Below, one piece after another: positions 1 through 8,552 of a DNA stretch of 64,000 bases. A program made the translations under genes and the position numbers. Every line of letters begins with the position of its first letter. Position 1 is the stretch's first letter. The notes below the pieces were generated by a model. It did not search any database. It was given only the letters and a program-made list of their open reading frames with translations, and was not told where the DNA came from. Origin of the DNA: Streptomyces sp. 1222.5 (GTDB lineage Bacteria; Actinomycetota; Actinomycetes; Streptomycetales; Streptomycetaceae); contig NZ_FNSZ01000001.1 of assembly GCF_900105245.1 (NCBI RefSeq), forward strand, positions 8,368,001 through 8,432,000, written 5' to 3'.

Positions 1-15
1 TCAAAGCACCCTCGC

Positions 16-1428
16 ATGGCCACGTCGGTCGTACTGGTGGCCGTCTTCATGACCAACCTGGATCTGTGGATCGTCAACGTCGCGCTTCCGGCCATGGGGA
101 CGACCTTCTCCGGGGGCGGCGCGGGTGCGACCCTCGGTTCGCTGTCCTGGGTCCTCAACGCCTACGCGATCACCCTGGCCGCGCTCCTGGTGGTGGCCGG
201 GCGCGCCGGTGACCGCATGGGTCAGCGGCCGGTCTTCCTCGCCGGGATAGCCGTCTTCACCCTCGCGTCGCTGGGCTGTGCCCTGGCCCCCGACCTCGGG
301 ACCCTCGTGGTGGCTCGTGTGTTGCAGGCCGTCGGGGCGGCCGCCCAGATCCCGACGTCCCTCGCCCTGCTGCTCGCGACGGTGCCGGCCGAGCGCCGTA
401 CCCACGCCACCCGCAGCTGGGCCGCGGTCGGCGGACTCGCCGCGGCCGCCGGGCCCGTCGCCGGTGGCCTGCTGGTCGAGATCGACTGGAGGTGGGTCTT
501 CGCCGTCAACGTGCCTATCGGCATCGCGGCGCTCCTCGCGGGCCGATCGGTCCTGCCGAGGCCGACCACCCGGGAGGCCGGACCGCTGCCGGACTTCCTC
601 GGCGCGCTGCTGGTCGTCTCCTCGGTCGCGGCGCTGTCTGGAGGGCTGGTGCAGGCGCCCGACTGGGGCTGGACCAGCGGCAGGACCGTCCTGCTCCTGG
701 CCGTCGCCGTGATCTGCGGCGCCGGGTTCGTCCTGAGGTCCCTGCAGCATCCGCACCCGCTGTTCGAACTGCACCTGCTGCGGCTGCCGCGCTTCGGAGC
801 GGCGAACGCGGGCAGCTTCCTGTTCGGCGTCGCTTTCGCGATCATGCTGTTGTCGAATGTGCTGTGGTGCCAGGAGGTCTGGCACTGGAGCGCGCTGCGC
901 ACCGGGGTCGCCCTGGTGCCCGGTCCCGCCCTGGTCCCGGTCGTCACCCTTCTGACGGCCCGCACCGCGCAGCGCTTCGGGCACGGTCCGCTGGTCGCCG
1001 TGGGCGGGTTGCTGTTCACCGGAGGCATGGTCTGGCGGGCGGGCTTCGCGTCCGTCGACCCGGACTATCTACGTGACCTGCTGCCGAGCCAGGTGATGAC
1101 CGGCACCGGTGTCGGGCTGGCCCTGGGCACTCTGGTGGCCGCCGGTGTGCACGCCCTGCCGGGCCACCGCGCGGCGACCGGGTCGGCGCTGGTCAACTCC
1201 GTCCGTCAGATATCGGCCACGGTCGGCGTCGCCGTCCTCGTCGCGGTGGTCGGTTCCCACGTAGGTACCGACTCCCGCCAGGACTTCCGGATCGCCTGGT
1301 GCGCCGCCGCCGTACTGAGCCTGGCGACGTCGGTGATCGGCGTGCGCCTCAGTCGCGGCGGCGGACCGGCCCGGACGGCGCCCGTCGCCTCGAAGGAGTC
1401 CGAGGCGGACACACAGGCCTTGGCCTGA
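16..1428 (+). CDS. MFS exporter, DHA2 (14-helix) type, possibly cut by the left edge
   Basis: Membrane drug or metabolite exporter driven by proton antiport, judged by family. The protein is almost wholly hydrophobic helices. The N-terminus carries TNLDLWIVNVALP, the DHA2 helix-1 signature (usually D-x-x-I-V-N-V-A-L-P), and residues around 60-72 carry the loop 2-3 motif GRAGDRMGQRP. The length (470 aa) fits 14-helix exporters. The tail after about residue 440 is a short polar cytoplasmic end. The frame stays open upstream of the ATG to base 1 (codons S-K-H-P-R), so the true start may lie outside the window. Two strong hairpins follow the stop. The substrate cannot be told from sequence; such exporters often sit beside TetR genes or biosynthetic clusters, and none is visible here. 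Confidence 0.85.
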   Translation: MATSVVLVAVFMTNLDLWIVNVALPAMGTTFSGGGAGATLGSLSWVLNAYAITLAALLVVAGRAGDRMGQRPVFLAGIAVFTLASLGCALAPDLGTLVVARVLQAVGAAAQIPTSLALLLATVPAERRTHATRSWAAVGGLAAAAGPVAGGLLVEIDWRWVFAVNVPIGIAALLAGRSVLPRPTTREAGPLPDFLGALLVVSSVAALSGGLVQAPDWGWTSGRTVLLLAVAVICGAGFVLRSLQHPHPLFELHLLRLPRFGAANAGSFLFGVAFAIMLLSNVLWCQEVWHWSALRTGVALVPGPALVPVVTLLTARTAQRFGHGPLVAVGGLLFTGGMVWRAGFASVDPDYLRDLLPSQVMTGTGVGLALGTLVAAGVHALPGHRAATGSALVNSVRQISATVGVAVLVAVVGSHVGTDSRQDFRIAWCAAAVLSLATSVIGVRLSRGGGPARTAPVASKESEADTQALA

Positions 1429-1433
1429 TCACG

Positions 1434-1464
1434 CTCGCGACGCCGGTCGGGCCGGCGTCGCGAG
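1434..1464. terminator. hairpin terminator after the MFS gene
   Basis: Perfect 13-bp stem CTCGCGACGCCGG / CCGGCGTCGCGAG with a 5-base loop. It starts six bases after the MFS stop. There is no T-run, as is usual for Streptomyces terminators. Confidence 0.7.
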
Positions 1465-1470
1465 GCTCGT

Positions 1471-1504
1471 CGTCGTCCTGCGCGGTCGGCTGCGCAGGAC
1501 GACG
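1471..1504. terminator. second hairpin between convergent genes
   Basis: Perfect 13-bp stem CGTCGTCCTGCGC / GCGCAGGACGACG with an 8-base loop, seven bases after the previous hairpin. Lying between the rightward MFS gene and the leftward GNAT gene, the pair can stop transcription from both sides. Confidence 0.65.
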
Positions 1505-1641
1505 GATCTGCCGACCGAGATCGACGAGGTGGTGCGAGGGCGATCGTCGTCGCCCCCGATGTCCTGCGCCGCCGTCGAGGTGGGGCCGCTGGCGCGCAGC
1601 CTGCTCGCGCGCGTTCCCGTCGACTGCGGAAGGGGTGCACC

Positions 1642-2190
1642 TCAGCGCAGTGGGGTGGCCGAGAGCCGCACGCCGAACCACTGCTCGGCGCCGTGGTCCT
1701 CGTACCGCTCCACCTCCGAGAATCCGAGCTTCGCCGCAACACGCATCGCGCGGGCGTTGGCGGTCTGGGTGCGGAGCACCACCGGCTCGCGGGGAGACGC
1801 GCCGGCGAACCAGTCGAGTACCGCCGCGCACGCCTCGGCGGCGTACCCGCGTCCCCACGCCTGGGGCAGGAACATGTAGCCGAGTTCGGCCCCTTCGGCG
1901 TCGGGACGCACATGACGTGGACTCTCCGCGTCCCGCCGCTCGAGCGTGACCATGCCGATCATCGCTCCGCCGAGGTCGATCACGAAGCAACCGGGGCGCC
2001 GGCCGGGCACCTCGGGCATCACGCGTTCGAGTTCCTCACGCGGTCGAGGGCCACCGGTGTAGGCACCCACCTCCGGTGATGCGAACAGCTCGACGAACGC
2101 CGCACGGTCCCGGGCTTCTGACCCGCGGAGCAGGAGCCGTTCGGTCCTTATCGGCGCAGGCGGCCAGACACCGGGTCCGAGTTCACTCAT
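1642..2190 (-). CDS. GNAT family N-acetyltransferase (RimJ/RimL-like)
   Basis: Predicted acetyl-CoA-dependent N-acetyltransferase of 182 aa. The start is the ATG giving MSELGPGVWPP; a longer open frame upstream has unrelated, arginine-rich composition. RTERLLLRG near residue 16 is the usual beginning of RimJ/RimL-type domains. LGYMFLPQAWGRGYAAEA (about 105-123) contains the acetyl-CoA pyrophosphate loop (Q-x-x-G-x-G/A), and the C-terminal NARAMRVAAKLGFSEVER is the conserved helix-strand end. These enzymes acetylate N-termini, small molecules or antibiotics; the substrate is unknown. It appears monocistronic. Confidence 0.82.
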   Translation of the reverse strand: MSELGPGVWPPAPIRTERLLLRGSEARDRAAFVELFASPEVGAYTGGPRPREELERVMPEVPGRRPGCFVIDLGGAMIGMVTLERRDAESPRHVRPDAEGAELGYMFLPQAWGRGYAAEACAAVLDWFAGASPREPVVLRTQTANARAMRVAAKLGFSEVERYEDHGAEQWFGVRLSATPLR

Positions 2191-2237
2191 GGCGGGCAAC
2201 CTGGCGCAGGGCTGTGGGAGTGATCCGAGGACGCACC

Positions 2238-3245
2238 CTAGCGCTTGGTGATGTGTGTCGCACTGGCGAACCTCAACGGAGTGGGAAGCGCACCGGAGTT
2301 CAGCTTGGCGGCCAGGTCCCGTGCCTCCTTCTCGGTGAAACCTCCGGAGATCTGCGCGGTACCGTCGGTCAGCGCCTGGTTGACGTAAGGTGCGGACACC
2401 ACGCCGCCGTCGACGACGATGGCGAACTCGTTCTGCGGCATCTGGTTCTGGGCAAGCCTGCCGGTCGCGTCGGCGAACTTCTTGGCTCCTGCGGCGGTGA
2501 AGTCCAGCTGGACCATCCAACCCGCCCCGTTCGTGGTGTCGTTCACCGCCTTGGCCGAGGTGAGTTCGCTGCCGGTGAGAATGGCCGGCCCGAGCAGGTA
2601 CTTCGAGGGTGGTTGGCCGGCGGAGTGTTCGGTGGCACAGGCGACGGCGGGGCTGTCAGGGTTCGCGTCCTGTTCGGCCTCGGAGTACGTGTGGCCGGCG
2701 GAGCAGTCCAATGCCGTGTACTTCGCCAGGAGGGAGGCGGACGTCCCGTCGGCCCCGCCGGAGGCACTGGCCCACGGGGAAGCGGCAGGGTCAGCCCGGA
2801 GTGCTCCAGTGGTCGCGCGCCCCTGTGCGTGACTGGCGCTGGGACCGGCCGTGGGGGTCCGGGCGCCGGCGGTCTCCTGCGCCAGCACCGGCCGGAAACG
2901 GAGTTGCCCCAGAGCTCCCAGCTTCTCCAACTGCTCAGCCGTATAGGGTCCGACGACGGTGAGGGACGTGCCTTCGGTGGTGACCCGGGTACCTGTCATC
3001 CCGAGACTCCTGACCCGTTCCCGCACTCGGTCGGCGGTCCGGTCCAGTCCGTCCGCGGACCCGGACGTCGACGCGGTGAAGGTGACCGACCAGTCGGTGC
3101 CGGCGGCGGCCGTCTGCCCGCCGGACGCTGTGCCGGACGGTTTGGAGTCCGGCCGGGACGGGGCCGACGAATGCGAGCAGCCGGTCGATGTGGCCAGGCC
3201 CAGGCACAGCAGAACGGTCGCGCTTCTCACGTGAAGGGTATGCAC
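2238..3245 (-). CDS. lipoprotein with SecD/SecF P1-head-like domain
   Basis: Exported lipoprotein of about 335 aa. The GTG start gives VHTLHVRSATVLLCLGLATSTGC; STGC is a lipobox, so the mature protein starts at that Cys. A Ser/Thr/Gly linker follows, then a fold resembling the periplasmic P1 region of SecD. TADRVRERVRSLGM with the strand-forming VVGPYTAEQL mirrors the SecD repeat that computes alternate strands, and the C-terminal ...NEFAIVVDGGVVSAPYVNQALTDGTAQISGGFT mirrors the SecD P1 head. It lacks the SecD membrane helices, so it is not a translocase subunit; its role is unknown. A broken paralogue lies at 59907..60520. An in-frame GTG at 3230 is an alternative start but would cut into the signal peptide. 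Confidence 0.75.
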   Translation of the reverse strand: MHTLHVRSATVLLCLGLATSTGCSHSSAPSRPDSKPSGTASGGQTAAAGTDWSVTFTASTSGSADGLDRTADRVRERVRSLGMTGTRVTTEGTSLTVVGPYTAEQLEKLGALGQLRFRPVLAQETAGARTPTAGPSASHAQGRATTGALRADPAASPWASASGGADGTSASLLAKYTALDCSAGHTYSEAEQDANPDSPAVACATEHSAGQPPSKYLLGPAILTGSELTSAKAVNDTTNGAGWMVQLDFTAAGAKKFADATGRLAQNQMPQNEFAIVVDGGVVSAPYVNQALTDGTAQISGGFTEKEARDLAAKLNSGALPTPLRFASATHITKR

Positions 3246-3368
3246 GGTGTGCAGCTTCCCAGGCGTAATGCCGGGTGTGCAGGCAAATGGCCGACTCTCG
3301 GGCGGTCCTCTCGGTGAGACGTTAACCTTGCTCCGCCTTCCGGCCGCCCAGGCCGACAAGAGTGCGTA

Positions 3369-3716
3369 GTGAGACTGCACAATGGCCCTGTGACGGGTGG
3401 GGACGAGCAGGCGCAGATACTCCGGTACGACCGAGGGGCGGAGGAGGACGACGGCCGTCAGCGCTCGCGGCGTGGCCCGATCCTGCTCACCACTCTGGCC
3501 GTCCCGGCCGTCGGAGCCGCCGGGGTCCAGGCCGGCTCGCTGCGGGCTGGGCAGGGCGGCAACGGCATCCTGCACATGGTGGTGATTGTCGCCCTGCTCC
3601 TCATCGCCTTCGTGGTGGTGGCACTTGGCATCATCTGGGCCATCAACACGGTCGCATCCCTGATCGGCGGGATCGCCGCCGGCTGGCGCAGGACGCGCCG
3701 AGACGTCACTCGCTAG
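3369..3716 (+). CDS. small membrane protein, unknown function
   Basis: 115-residue protein with a charged N-terminal 40 residues, then one long hydrophobic stretch (about 68-102: MVVIVALLLIAFVVVALGII and onward) and a basic end GWRRTRRDVTR. This suggests one or two membrane helices with a cytoplasmic basic tail. No family was recognised. It lies alone between the leftward lipoprotein gene and the SDR gene. The start is uncertain because no strong ribosome site precedes it. The coherent transmembrane pattern in this frame and the lack of one in the opposite frame favour it as a gene. Confidence 0.5.
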   Translation: MRLHNGPVTGGDEQAQILRYDRGAEEDDGRQRSRRGPILLTTLAVPAVGAAGVQAGSLRAGQGGNGILHMVVIVALLLIAFVVVALGIIWAINTVASLIGGIAAGWRRTRRDVTR

Positions 3717-3828
3717 CCCTGTCCCGCCCGACGACGCGCCAGCCCGACCGCCCCCAACGTCGTTCCTTTCAGGCCGAACTGGCCAGAGCTCAGTGAGTTG
3801 CGGCGTCATTTCGGGTACATACCCCGCC

Positions 3829-4518
3829 ATGGGCGTACATTTCATCACAGGTGCTGGTTCAGGTATCGGAGCGGCCCTGGCCGCGGCTTTCGCGGCTCGG
3901 GGTGAGGAGTTGTGGCTGCTGGCTCGTAACGAGACGCGGGCGCAGGCGCTGCGGGCCAGGTTTCCCCACAGCCGGACGCCGGTGGCGGACCTGGCGGCAA
4001 CGGGGTCGCTCCGCGCTGGGCTGGCCGCGCAGGAACTGCCCGCTCGGCTCGACTCGTTGATCCACGTCGCCGGCGTCGCGGAGTCCGGGACGGTCGCGGA
4101 ACTCGGGGCGGACGTCTGGCAGGACGCGCTCGCGGTCAACGTGGCCGCTCCGGCGGAACTCACCCGGCTCCTGCTTCCCGCACTGCGCGCGGCACGCGGC
4201 CACGTCGTCTTCATGAACTCCGGTGCGGGGCTGCACGCGCCGCCACGACTGAGTGCCTACGCGGCATCGAAGTTCGCGCTGAAGGCGCTGGCCGAGTCGC
4301 TGAGAGCCGAGGAGTACGGGAGCGGGGTCCGGGTCACCACCGTCTACCCGGGAGAGACCGACACTCCGATGCAGGTCCGCTTGCACGAGCAGTTCGGCCT
4401 CCCTTACGACCCCGAAGCCCACATGAGCCCGGATTCCGTCGCCGCCGCCGTGCTCACGGCGCTGGATCTGCCGAGGGACACGACGATGAGCGATCTGATG
4501 CTGAGGCCGGGGCGCTGA
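3829..4518 (+). CDS. short-chain dehydrogenase/reductase (SDR)
   Basis: NAD(P)-dependent oxidoreductase, 229 aa. The ATG beginning MGVHFITGAGSGIG was chosen because the Rossmann glycine motif (TGxxxGIG) belongs within the first 15 residues; an upstream GTG would add 12 unrelated residues. It has HVAG (NAG-type structural motif), the active-site Ser in VVFMNSGAG, and YAASK (catalytic Tyr and Lys). PGETDTPM follows as the PG motif plus substrate loop. All catalytic residues are intact. Its last 65 bases overlap the end of the convergent ABC-transporter gene. The substrate is unknown. Confidence 0.85.
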   Translation: MGVHFITGAGSGIGAALAAAFAARGEELWLLARNETRAQALRARFPHSRTPVADLAATGSLRAGLAAQELPARLDSLIHVAGVAESGTVAELGADVWQDALAVNVAAPAELTRLLLPALRAARGHVVFMNSGAGLHAPPRLSAYAASKFALKALAESLRAEEYGSGVRVTTVYPGETDTPMQVRLHEQFGLPYDPEAHMSPDSVAAAVLTALDLPRDTTMSDLMLRPGR

Positions 4519-6352
4519 CTGCGCGGCCGGCGTTCCCGGGACACACCTCGTCCGTCCCGGGAACACCGGTGTCCCAGTGGCCGACCAGGTCGGCGTAGAG
4601 GGGTGCGGACGCCAGCAGCGTGTCATGGGTACCGGTGAGCGGCCGTACGCCGTCCAGGAGCAGCACCCGGTCCGCCCGGCGGGCCGGAGCGATCCGGTGG
4701 GCGATCGTCACCACCGTCCCGGGCCGGCGCCGGAACGCCTCCTCGACGCGGTGCTCGGCCACCGCGTCGAGGTGCCGGGTCGCCTCGTCGAGGATGACCA
4801 GCCTGGCGGGGGACAGATAGGCCCGGGCCAGGGCGATCAACTCCGCCTCGCCCGAGGACAGTTCGGCCGGTGTGAGAATCGCGTCGAGGCCGCCGATCCG
4901 CTGCACCGCGCCGGCCATGCCCAGCTGCTCGACGGCCGCGACGACGGCGTCGTCCGGAGTGTCCGGGGCGAGGTAGCACAGGTTCTCCCGTACCGATCCG
5001 GCGAAGACGTAAGGATCTTGAGGAAGGAGCACCCGGGCGCGGTGCAGATCGCCGCGCGCGATGTGCTCCAGGGGGACGCCGCCGAGCAGGACCTGTCCGC
5101 GGTCGGGCGCCAGGATGCCGGCGAGGACGTCCGCCATCGTGGACTTGCCGATCCCGGAGGGACCCACGACGGCCAGGTGGTCGCCGTCGGCGAGCGAGAG
5201 GTCGAGCCGGTCGAGCACCGGTTGCGCGTCCGGCCCGTACGCGAAGGTGAGGTCCGACAGTTCCGCCGAACCGTCCAGGGGCGTCCGTCCGGGCTGCGGA
5301 TCGGTGCCCGGCGCGGGATGGCGCGCGGCCGTGGACAGGCGTTCGGCGGCCACGGCGAGGCGCAGCCAGGACGCGCCGACTCCCTGGATCAGCAGGCGGA
5401 CAGCGGGTTCGAGGGTGGACAGCACATAGGCGACCACGCCCACGACGTCGCCGGACGTCATGCCGTGTCGGACCAGGGTCGGTGCGGCGAGGACGATGAG
5501 CAGGAGAGGGGCGTGGGCGCCCAGTGCCACGATCAGCCTGCGGACCGCCGCCAACCGCGCGAGGGCCCGCGACGCTCGCAGGTGGGCGTCGATCGCGTCC
5601 AGCATCTCGCGTTCCGCCTTCTCCGCGGCGCCGCACGCGACGAGGTCGCGCAGCGCGTGCAGGGTCCCGACGGTGCGGTGGGCCAGGACTTCCTCCGCGA
5701 CGAACACCGTGCGCTGCCTGCGGACGGTCGCGGGGGCCAGGACGGCGAACACCGTCAGAGCGAGCACCAGCGGTGCGGCGACGAGGGGTACCGCGCCCGG
5801 GGCGATGGCGGCGGTGCCGGCCACGACGGCGGCCACGGTGAGGACGAACTGCCACACGAGCATCAGCTGACCGGCGAGCGAGTCACGGACCGCCTCCACC
5901 TGGCGGGTGAGCTGGGCGACCGCGACAGAGGCGGAGTCGTCCCGCCGCCGGGGGCCCCGCGCCACCGCTCGGCGCAGGGTCCCCGTGACGACGTCGCGCA
6001 GCAGGCGGTCGCGCTGGGGCTCCACGATCTCGGCCAGCGACGGGTAGGTCTGCCGTCCCGCCCAGGCCCCGGCAAGGGTGACCAGGGCGAACACACCGAG
6101 CCACAGCGCTGCCGTCCTGGGCCGGTGCAGGAGGAAGCCGTGGTCGACGGCCAGGGCGAGCGTCTTGCCGGCGGCCAGTGCGGGCGCGGCGTGGAGCAGC
6201 GTCCACAGGGTCAGGCGCACGGCAGCGGCTCGGCTGTGCGACAGGCTGCCCCGCACCAGGCGCATCGCGCTGCCCGTGATGTCGGCGGGCGGTCGGGCCG
6301 TCCGGTCGGGTTCCGGCTGGGGGTGCAGTGTGTCGGCCGTGGGGTCGCCCAC
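4454..6352 (-). CDS. ABC half-transporter of the lanthipeptide operon, catalytic NBD
   Basis: Exporter half of about 632 aa: six-helix membrane domain (about 40-330) followed by an ATPase domain. The GTG start (VGDPTADTL) sits 7 bases after AAAGGAG; a longer frame would overlap the previous gene by about 100 bases. The ATPase has Walker A GPSGIGKST, a divergent signature LSSGE, Walker B LVILDEAT with the catalytic Glu, and the H-loop His in TIAHR. Together with the partner at 6432..8180, whose own site is damaged, it should form a heterodimer with one working ATP site. It is the last gene of the class III lanthipeptide operon, in the position of ramB, and probably exports the modified peptide. 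Its 3' end overlaps the convergent SDR gene. Confidence 0.85.
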   Translation of the reverse strand: MGDPTADTLHPQPEPDRTARPPADITGSAMRLVRGSLSHSRAAAVRLTLWTLLHAAPALAAGKTLALAVDHGFLLHRPRTAALWLGVFALVTLAGAWAGRQTYPSLAEIVEPQRDRLLRDVVTGTLRRAVARGPRRRDDSASVAVAQLTRQVEAVRDSLAGQLMLVWQFVLTVAAVVAGTAAIAPGAVPLVAAPLVLALTVFAVLAPATVRRQRTVFVAEEVLAHRTVGTLHALRDLVACGAAEKAEREMLDAIDAHLRASRALARLAAVRRLIVALGAHAPLLLIVLAAPTLVRHGMTSGDVVGVVAYVLSTLEPAVRLLIQGVGASWLRLAVAAERLSTAARHPAPGTDPQPGRTPLDGSAELSDLTFAYGPDAQPVLDRLDLSLADGDHLAVVGPSGIGKSTMADVLAGILAPDRGQVLLGGVPLEHIARGDLHRARVLLPQDPYVFAGSVRENLCYLAPDTPDDAVVAAVEQLGMAGAVQRIGGLDAILTPAELSSGEAELIALARAYLSPARLVILDEATRHLDAVAEHRVEEAFRRRPGTVVTIAHRIAPARRADRVLLLDGVRPLTGTHDTLLASAPLYADLVGHWDTGVPGTDEVCPGNAGRAVSAPASASDRSSSCPSADPAP

Positions 6353-6431
6353 TGGCGGTCTCCTTTCGTCCGGTCGCGTCCGCCGTCCGTCGCCGCGGAG
6401 ACGATGCGTCGCTTCGCGTGGTGACGGCGCG

Positions 6432-8180
6432 TCAGTCGTCGCCGTCGCGGAACACGCTTCGGTAGGCCGGGAGTTCCCAGAGTTCGTCGTGGTGGGCGAA
6501 TGCCCGGATGCGCCCCTCGTCCAGCCATGCCACGGCATCGGCGCGGGCGGCCGTCGAAGCGCGGCGGGTCACCATCAGCCGGGTGCGGTCCCGGTGGGTG
6601 ACGGCCATCGCGCCGAGGACCCGGGCCTCGGTGCCGGTGTCGAGACTGGACGTCGCGTCGTCGAGGATGAGCAGCCGGCTGTCGCGTGCCAAGGCCCGTG
6701 CCAGCCCGAGCCGTTGACGCTCACCGCCCGAGAGGGGAGCCTCGGACAGCGGAGTCCGGTAGGTGTCGGGCAAGCGGCTGACGAAGGTGTCCGCCTGTGC
6801 CGTGCGGGCCGCGGTGCGCACCTGGTCGGCGGCAACCGGGTCCGCGGCGAGACCGACGGCGTCCTGCACCGTGTCCCCGGTCAACGCCGGGTCGGCGAAG
6901 GCGAAGCCGACGGTGCTCCGCAGCCGGTCGGGTCGGATGTCGTCCATGGGCACGCCGTCGAGCAGGGCGAGCCCCGTGTCGGGGACCAGGAGCCCGCCGG
7001 CCACGGCGGTGAGCAACGAGGTGCCCGAACCGGAGCGACCGACCAGGGCGACGAAACTTCCGGCCGGGAGCGTGAGGTCCAGCCCGTTCAGGACGGCACG
7101 GCCGGATCGGCGCACGGTCACCCCGCGGAGTTCGAGGAGTCCCGGACCCGGCGGCAGATCGCGGGTGCCCGGCGGCTGGACGGGCGTGGCGAGCACTTCG
7201 GCGACACGGTCGCGGCCCGCGCGGGCGCGCGCGTGGTCCAGCAGACTCTGTGCCGTACCGAACCCGCCGAGGCCGATGGTGGCGTAACCGAGCGCGGCGA
7301 TCAGGCCGCCCGCGCTCAGCCGGCCGACGGACAGCTCGTACCCGGCGATGGCGAGCACGGTGATCTGCGTGGCGGGGGCCAGGAGTCCGGTGGCCCAGGC
7401 CACGCGGCGCTGGCTGTCCCACAGGGCGCGCCCGCACCGGGAGAGCTCGGGGACAGGGCCCATGACCCGCGCGATCTCCTGGTCGACCGTGCCGGCGGCC
7501 GCGATGGTACGGCTGCCCGTGAGCGCATCCACCAGCCGTGCCGCCACCTCTCCCTGCGCGCGCTGGTAGCCCGCGCCCTGCTGTGTCGTACGCCTGAGAT
7601 GGCGTCGCACCAGCACATAGCCCGCAGGGGCGGTGACGAGGAAGGCGGCGGCGAGTTCCGGGGCGAGCAGGCCCAACGCGACCACGGCGCCCAGAGCCAT
7701 GAGGAGTTGGGCGACGGCGTACACCACCGCCTGGGTGGCGAGGGCGGCCTCCGCGCCGCTTCCGGTGAGGCGCGCCACCAGGTCGCCCGGTGCGGTCCGG
7801 CCCGGCGGGAAGGCACCGGCCGCCATGACGCGCCGTACCATCGCGCGACGCAGACGCGCCGTCTCCTCTGCCGTGGCACGCGGTCCGGCGTACTGCGCCG
7901 TCGCCTCGGCGGTGGTGAGCAGGGTGAGGACGGCGGCCAGCGGCAGGAAGCCCGCGCCGGTGCCGTCGGACAGGGCCTGGTCGACGGCCTTGGCGAGTAC
8001 CGCGGGCAGGACCAGGCTCGCCAGGGAGCTGGTCGTCACCGCCAGCGCCAGCAGGGTGGGCCACAGCCAGGAACGTGCTCCGGGCGTGCGGCGGAACCGG
8101 TCCGGCCGGCCCGGCTCGCCCGCCCGGCCCTTGCCGGGCCCAGGGGCCGGCTCGCCACGGCGGTCGCGGTCGCTGTCCAT
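6432..8180 (-). CDS. ABC half-transporter of the lanthipeptide operon, degenerate NBD
   Basis: 582-aa exporter half with an N-terminal six-helix region (about 40-320) and a C-terminal ATPase domain. The start has AGGAGG six bases upstream. The ATPase is degenerate on its own face. Walker A reads GRSGSGTS, with Thr in place of the nucleotide-binding Lys. Walker B reads LILDDAT, with Asp in place of the catalytic Glu. The H-loop position reads VTRRA, without His. Its signature LSGGERQR is near-canonical and would complete the active site of the partner at 4454..6352. This is the known logic of heterodimeric ABC exporters, though loss of the Walker A Lys is unusual. It corresponds in position to ramA of the SapB operon and probably helps export the lanthipeptide. 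Confidence 0.85.
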   Translation of the reverse strand: MDSDRDRRGEPAPGPGKGRAGEPGRPDRFRRTPGARSWLWPTLLALAVTTSSLASLVLPAVLAKAVDQALSDGTGAGFLPLAAVLTLLTTAEATAQYAGPRATAEETARLRRAMVRRVMAAGAFPPGRTAPGDLVARLTGSGAEAALATQAVVYAVAQLLMALGAVVALGLLAPELAAAFLVTAPAGYVLVRRHLRRTTQQGAGYQRAQGEVAARLVDALTGSRTIAAAGTVDQEIARVMGPVPELSRCGRALWDSQRRVAWATGLLAPATQITVLAIAGYELSVGRLSAGGLIAALGYATIGLGGFGTAQSLLDHARARAGRDRVAEVLATPVQPPGTRDLPPGPGLLELRGVTVRRSGRAVLNGLDLTLPAGSFVALVGRSGSGTSLLTAVAGGLLVPDTGLALLDGVPMDDIRPDRLRSTVGFAFADPALTGDTVQDAVGLAADPVAADQVRTAARTAQADTFVSRLPDTYRTPLSEAPLSGGERQRLGLARALARDSRLLILDDATSSLDTGTEARVLGAMAVTHRDRTRLMVTRRASTAARADAVAWLDEGRIRAFAHHDELWELPAYRSVFRDGDD

Positions 8181-8229
8181 GCGTGCCTCCTCGGTGAGCC
8201 GGCCGCAACGGGTCCGGACACGAGACGGA

Positions 8230-8262
8230 GCCGGTCCGGGCTGCGATGCAGTCCGGACCGGC
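8230..8262. terminator. hairpin between precursor and transporter genes
   Basis: Ten-base stem GCCGGTCCGG / CCGGACCGGC whose loop contains a further CTGC/GCAG pairing. Together with 8273..8302 it separates the precursor gene from the ABC genes and could let the precursor be expressed above the transporters. Confidence 0.6.
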
Positions 8263-8272
8263 CGTGCTACCC

Positions 8273-8302
8273 GGGTCGGCCGGCGGGGCCTGTGGCCGAC
8301 CC
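8273..8302. terminator. hairpin directly after the lanthipeptide precursor gene
   Basis: Nine-base perfect stem GGGTCGGCC / GGCCGACCC starting ten bases beyond the precursor stop (leftward gene). It is likely a partial terminator or RNA-stabilising hairpin. Confidence 0.6.
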
Positions 8303-8312
8303 GTCGCGTCCG

Positions 8313-8438
8313 CTAGAGGCAGAGCAGGGTGCTGACGGTGCTGTTGGTGCAGTTGACCGCGCTCAGCGAGCTGATCACCGACATGTACTCGGTGGTCTCT
8401 TCGGGGGTCTCCAGTGCCTGCAGGCCGAGGATCGACAT
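8313..8438 (-). CDS. class III lanthipeptide precursor (SapB/AmfS-like)
   Basis: 41-residue precursor. The leader starts MSILGLQALETPEE, matching the L-x-x-L-Q-x-(M/L)-E-T-P pattern of SapB/AmfS leaders that the LanKC enzyme recognises. The core ends SSLSAVNC-TN-STVSTLLC-L and holds two S-x-x-S-x-x-x-C motifs, the labionin/lanthionine arrangement of SapB (two rings, same spacing). The chosen ATG (8438) has GGGAG six bases upstream; an in-frame ATG at 8456 with AGGAG nine bases upstream would add six residues (MRWESN). The gene lies between lanKC and the transporter pair, the same order as ramC-ramS-ramA-ramB. If the homology holds, the product is a surfactant-like peptide that could act in aerial growth, but the core sequence is not SapB. 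Confidence 0.9.
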   Translation of the reverse strand: MSILGLQALETPEETTEYMSVISSLSAVNCTNSTVSTLLCL

Positions 8439-8552
8439 GTTGCTCTCCCATCGCATGGTGTGGTGCTCCTGCTTTCCGGCGATCGCCGGAAATCTGTGGA
8501 CCGCGGTGCGGTCGTCGCGGCGGACCGCCGCTGTCTTGCGTGGACCAGGCGC

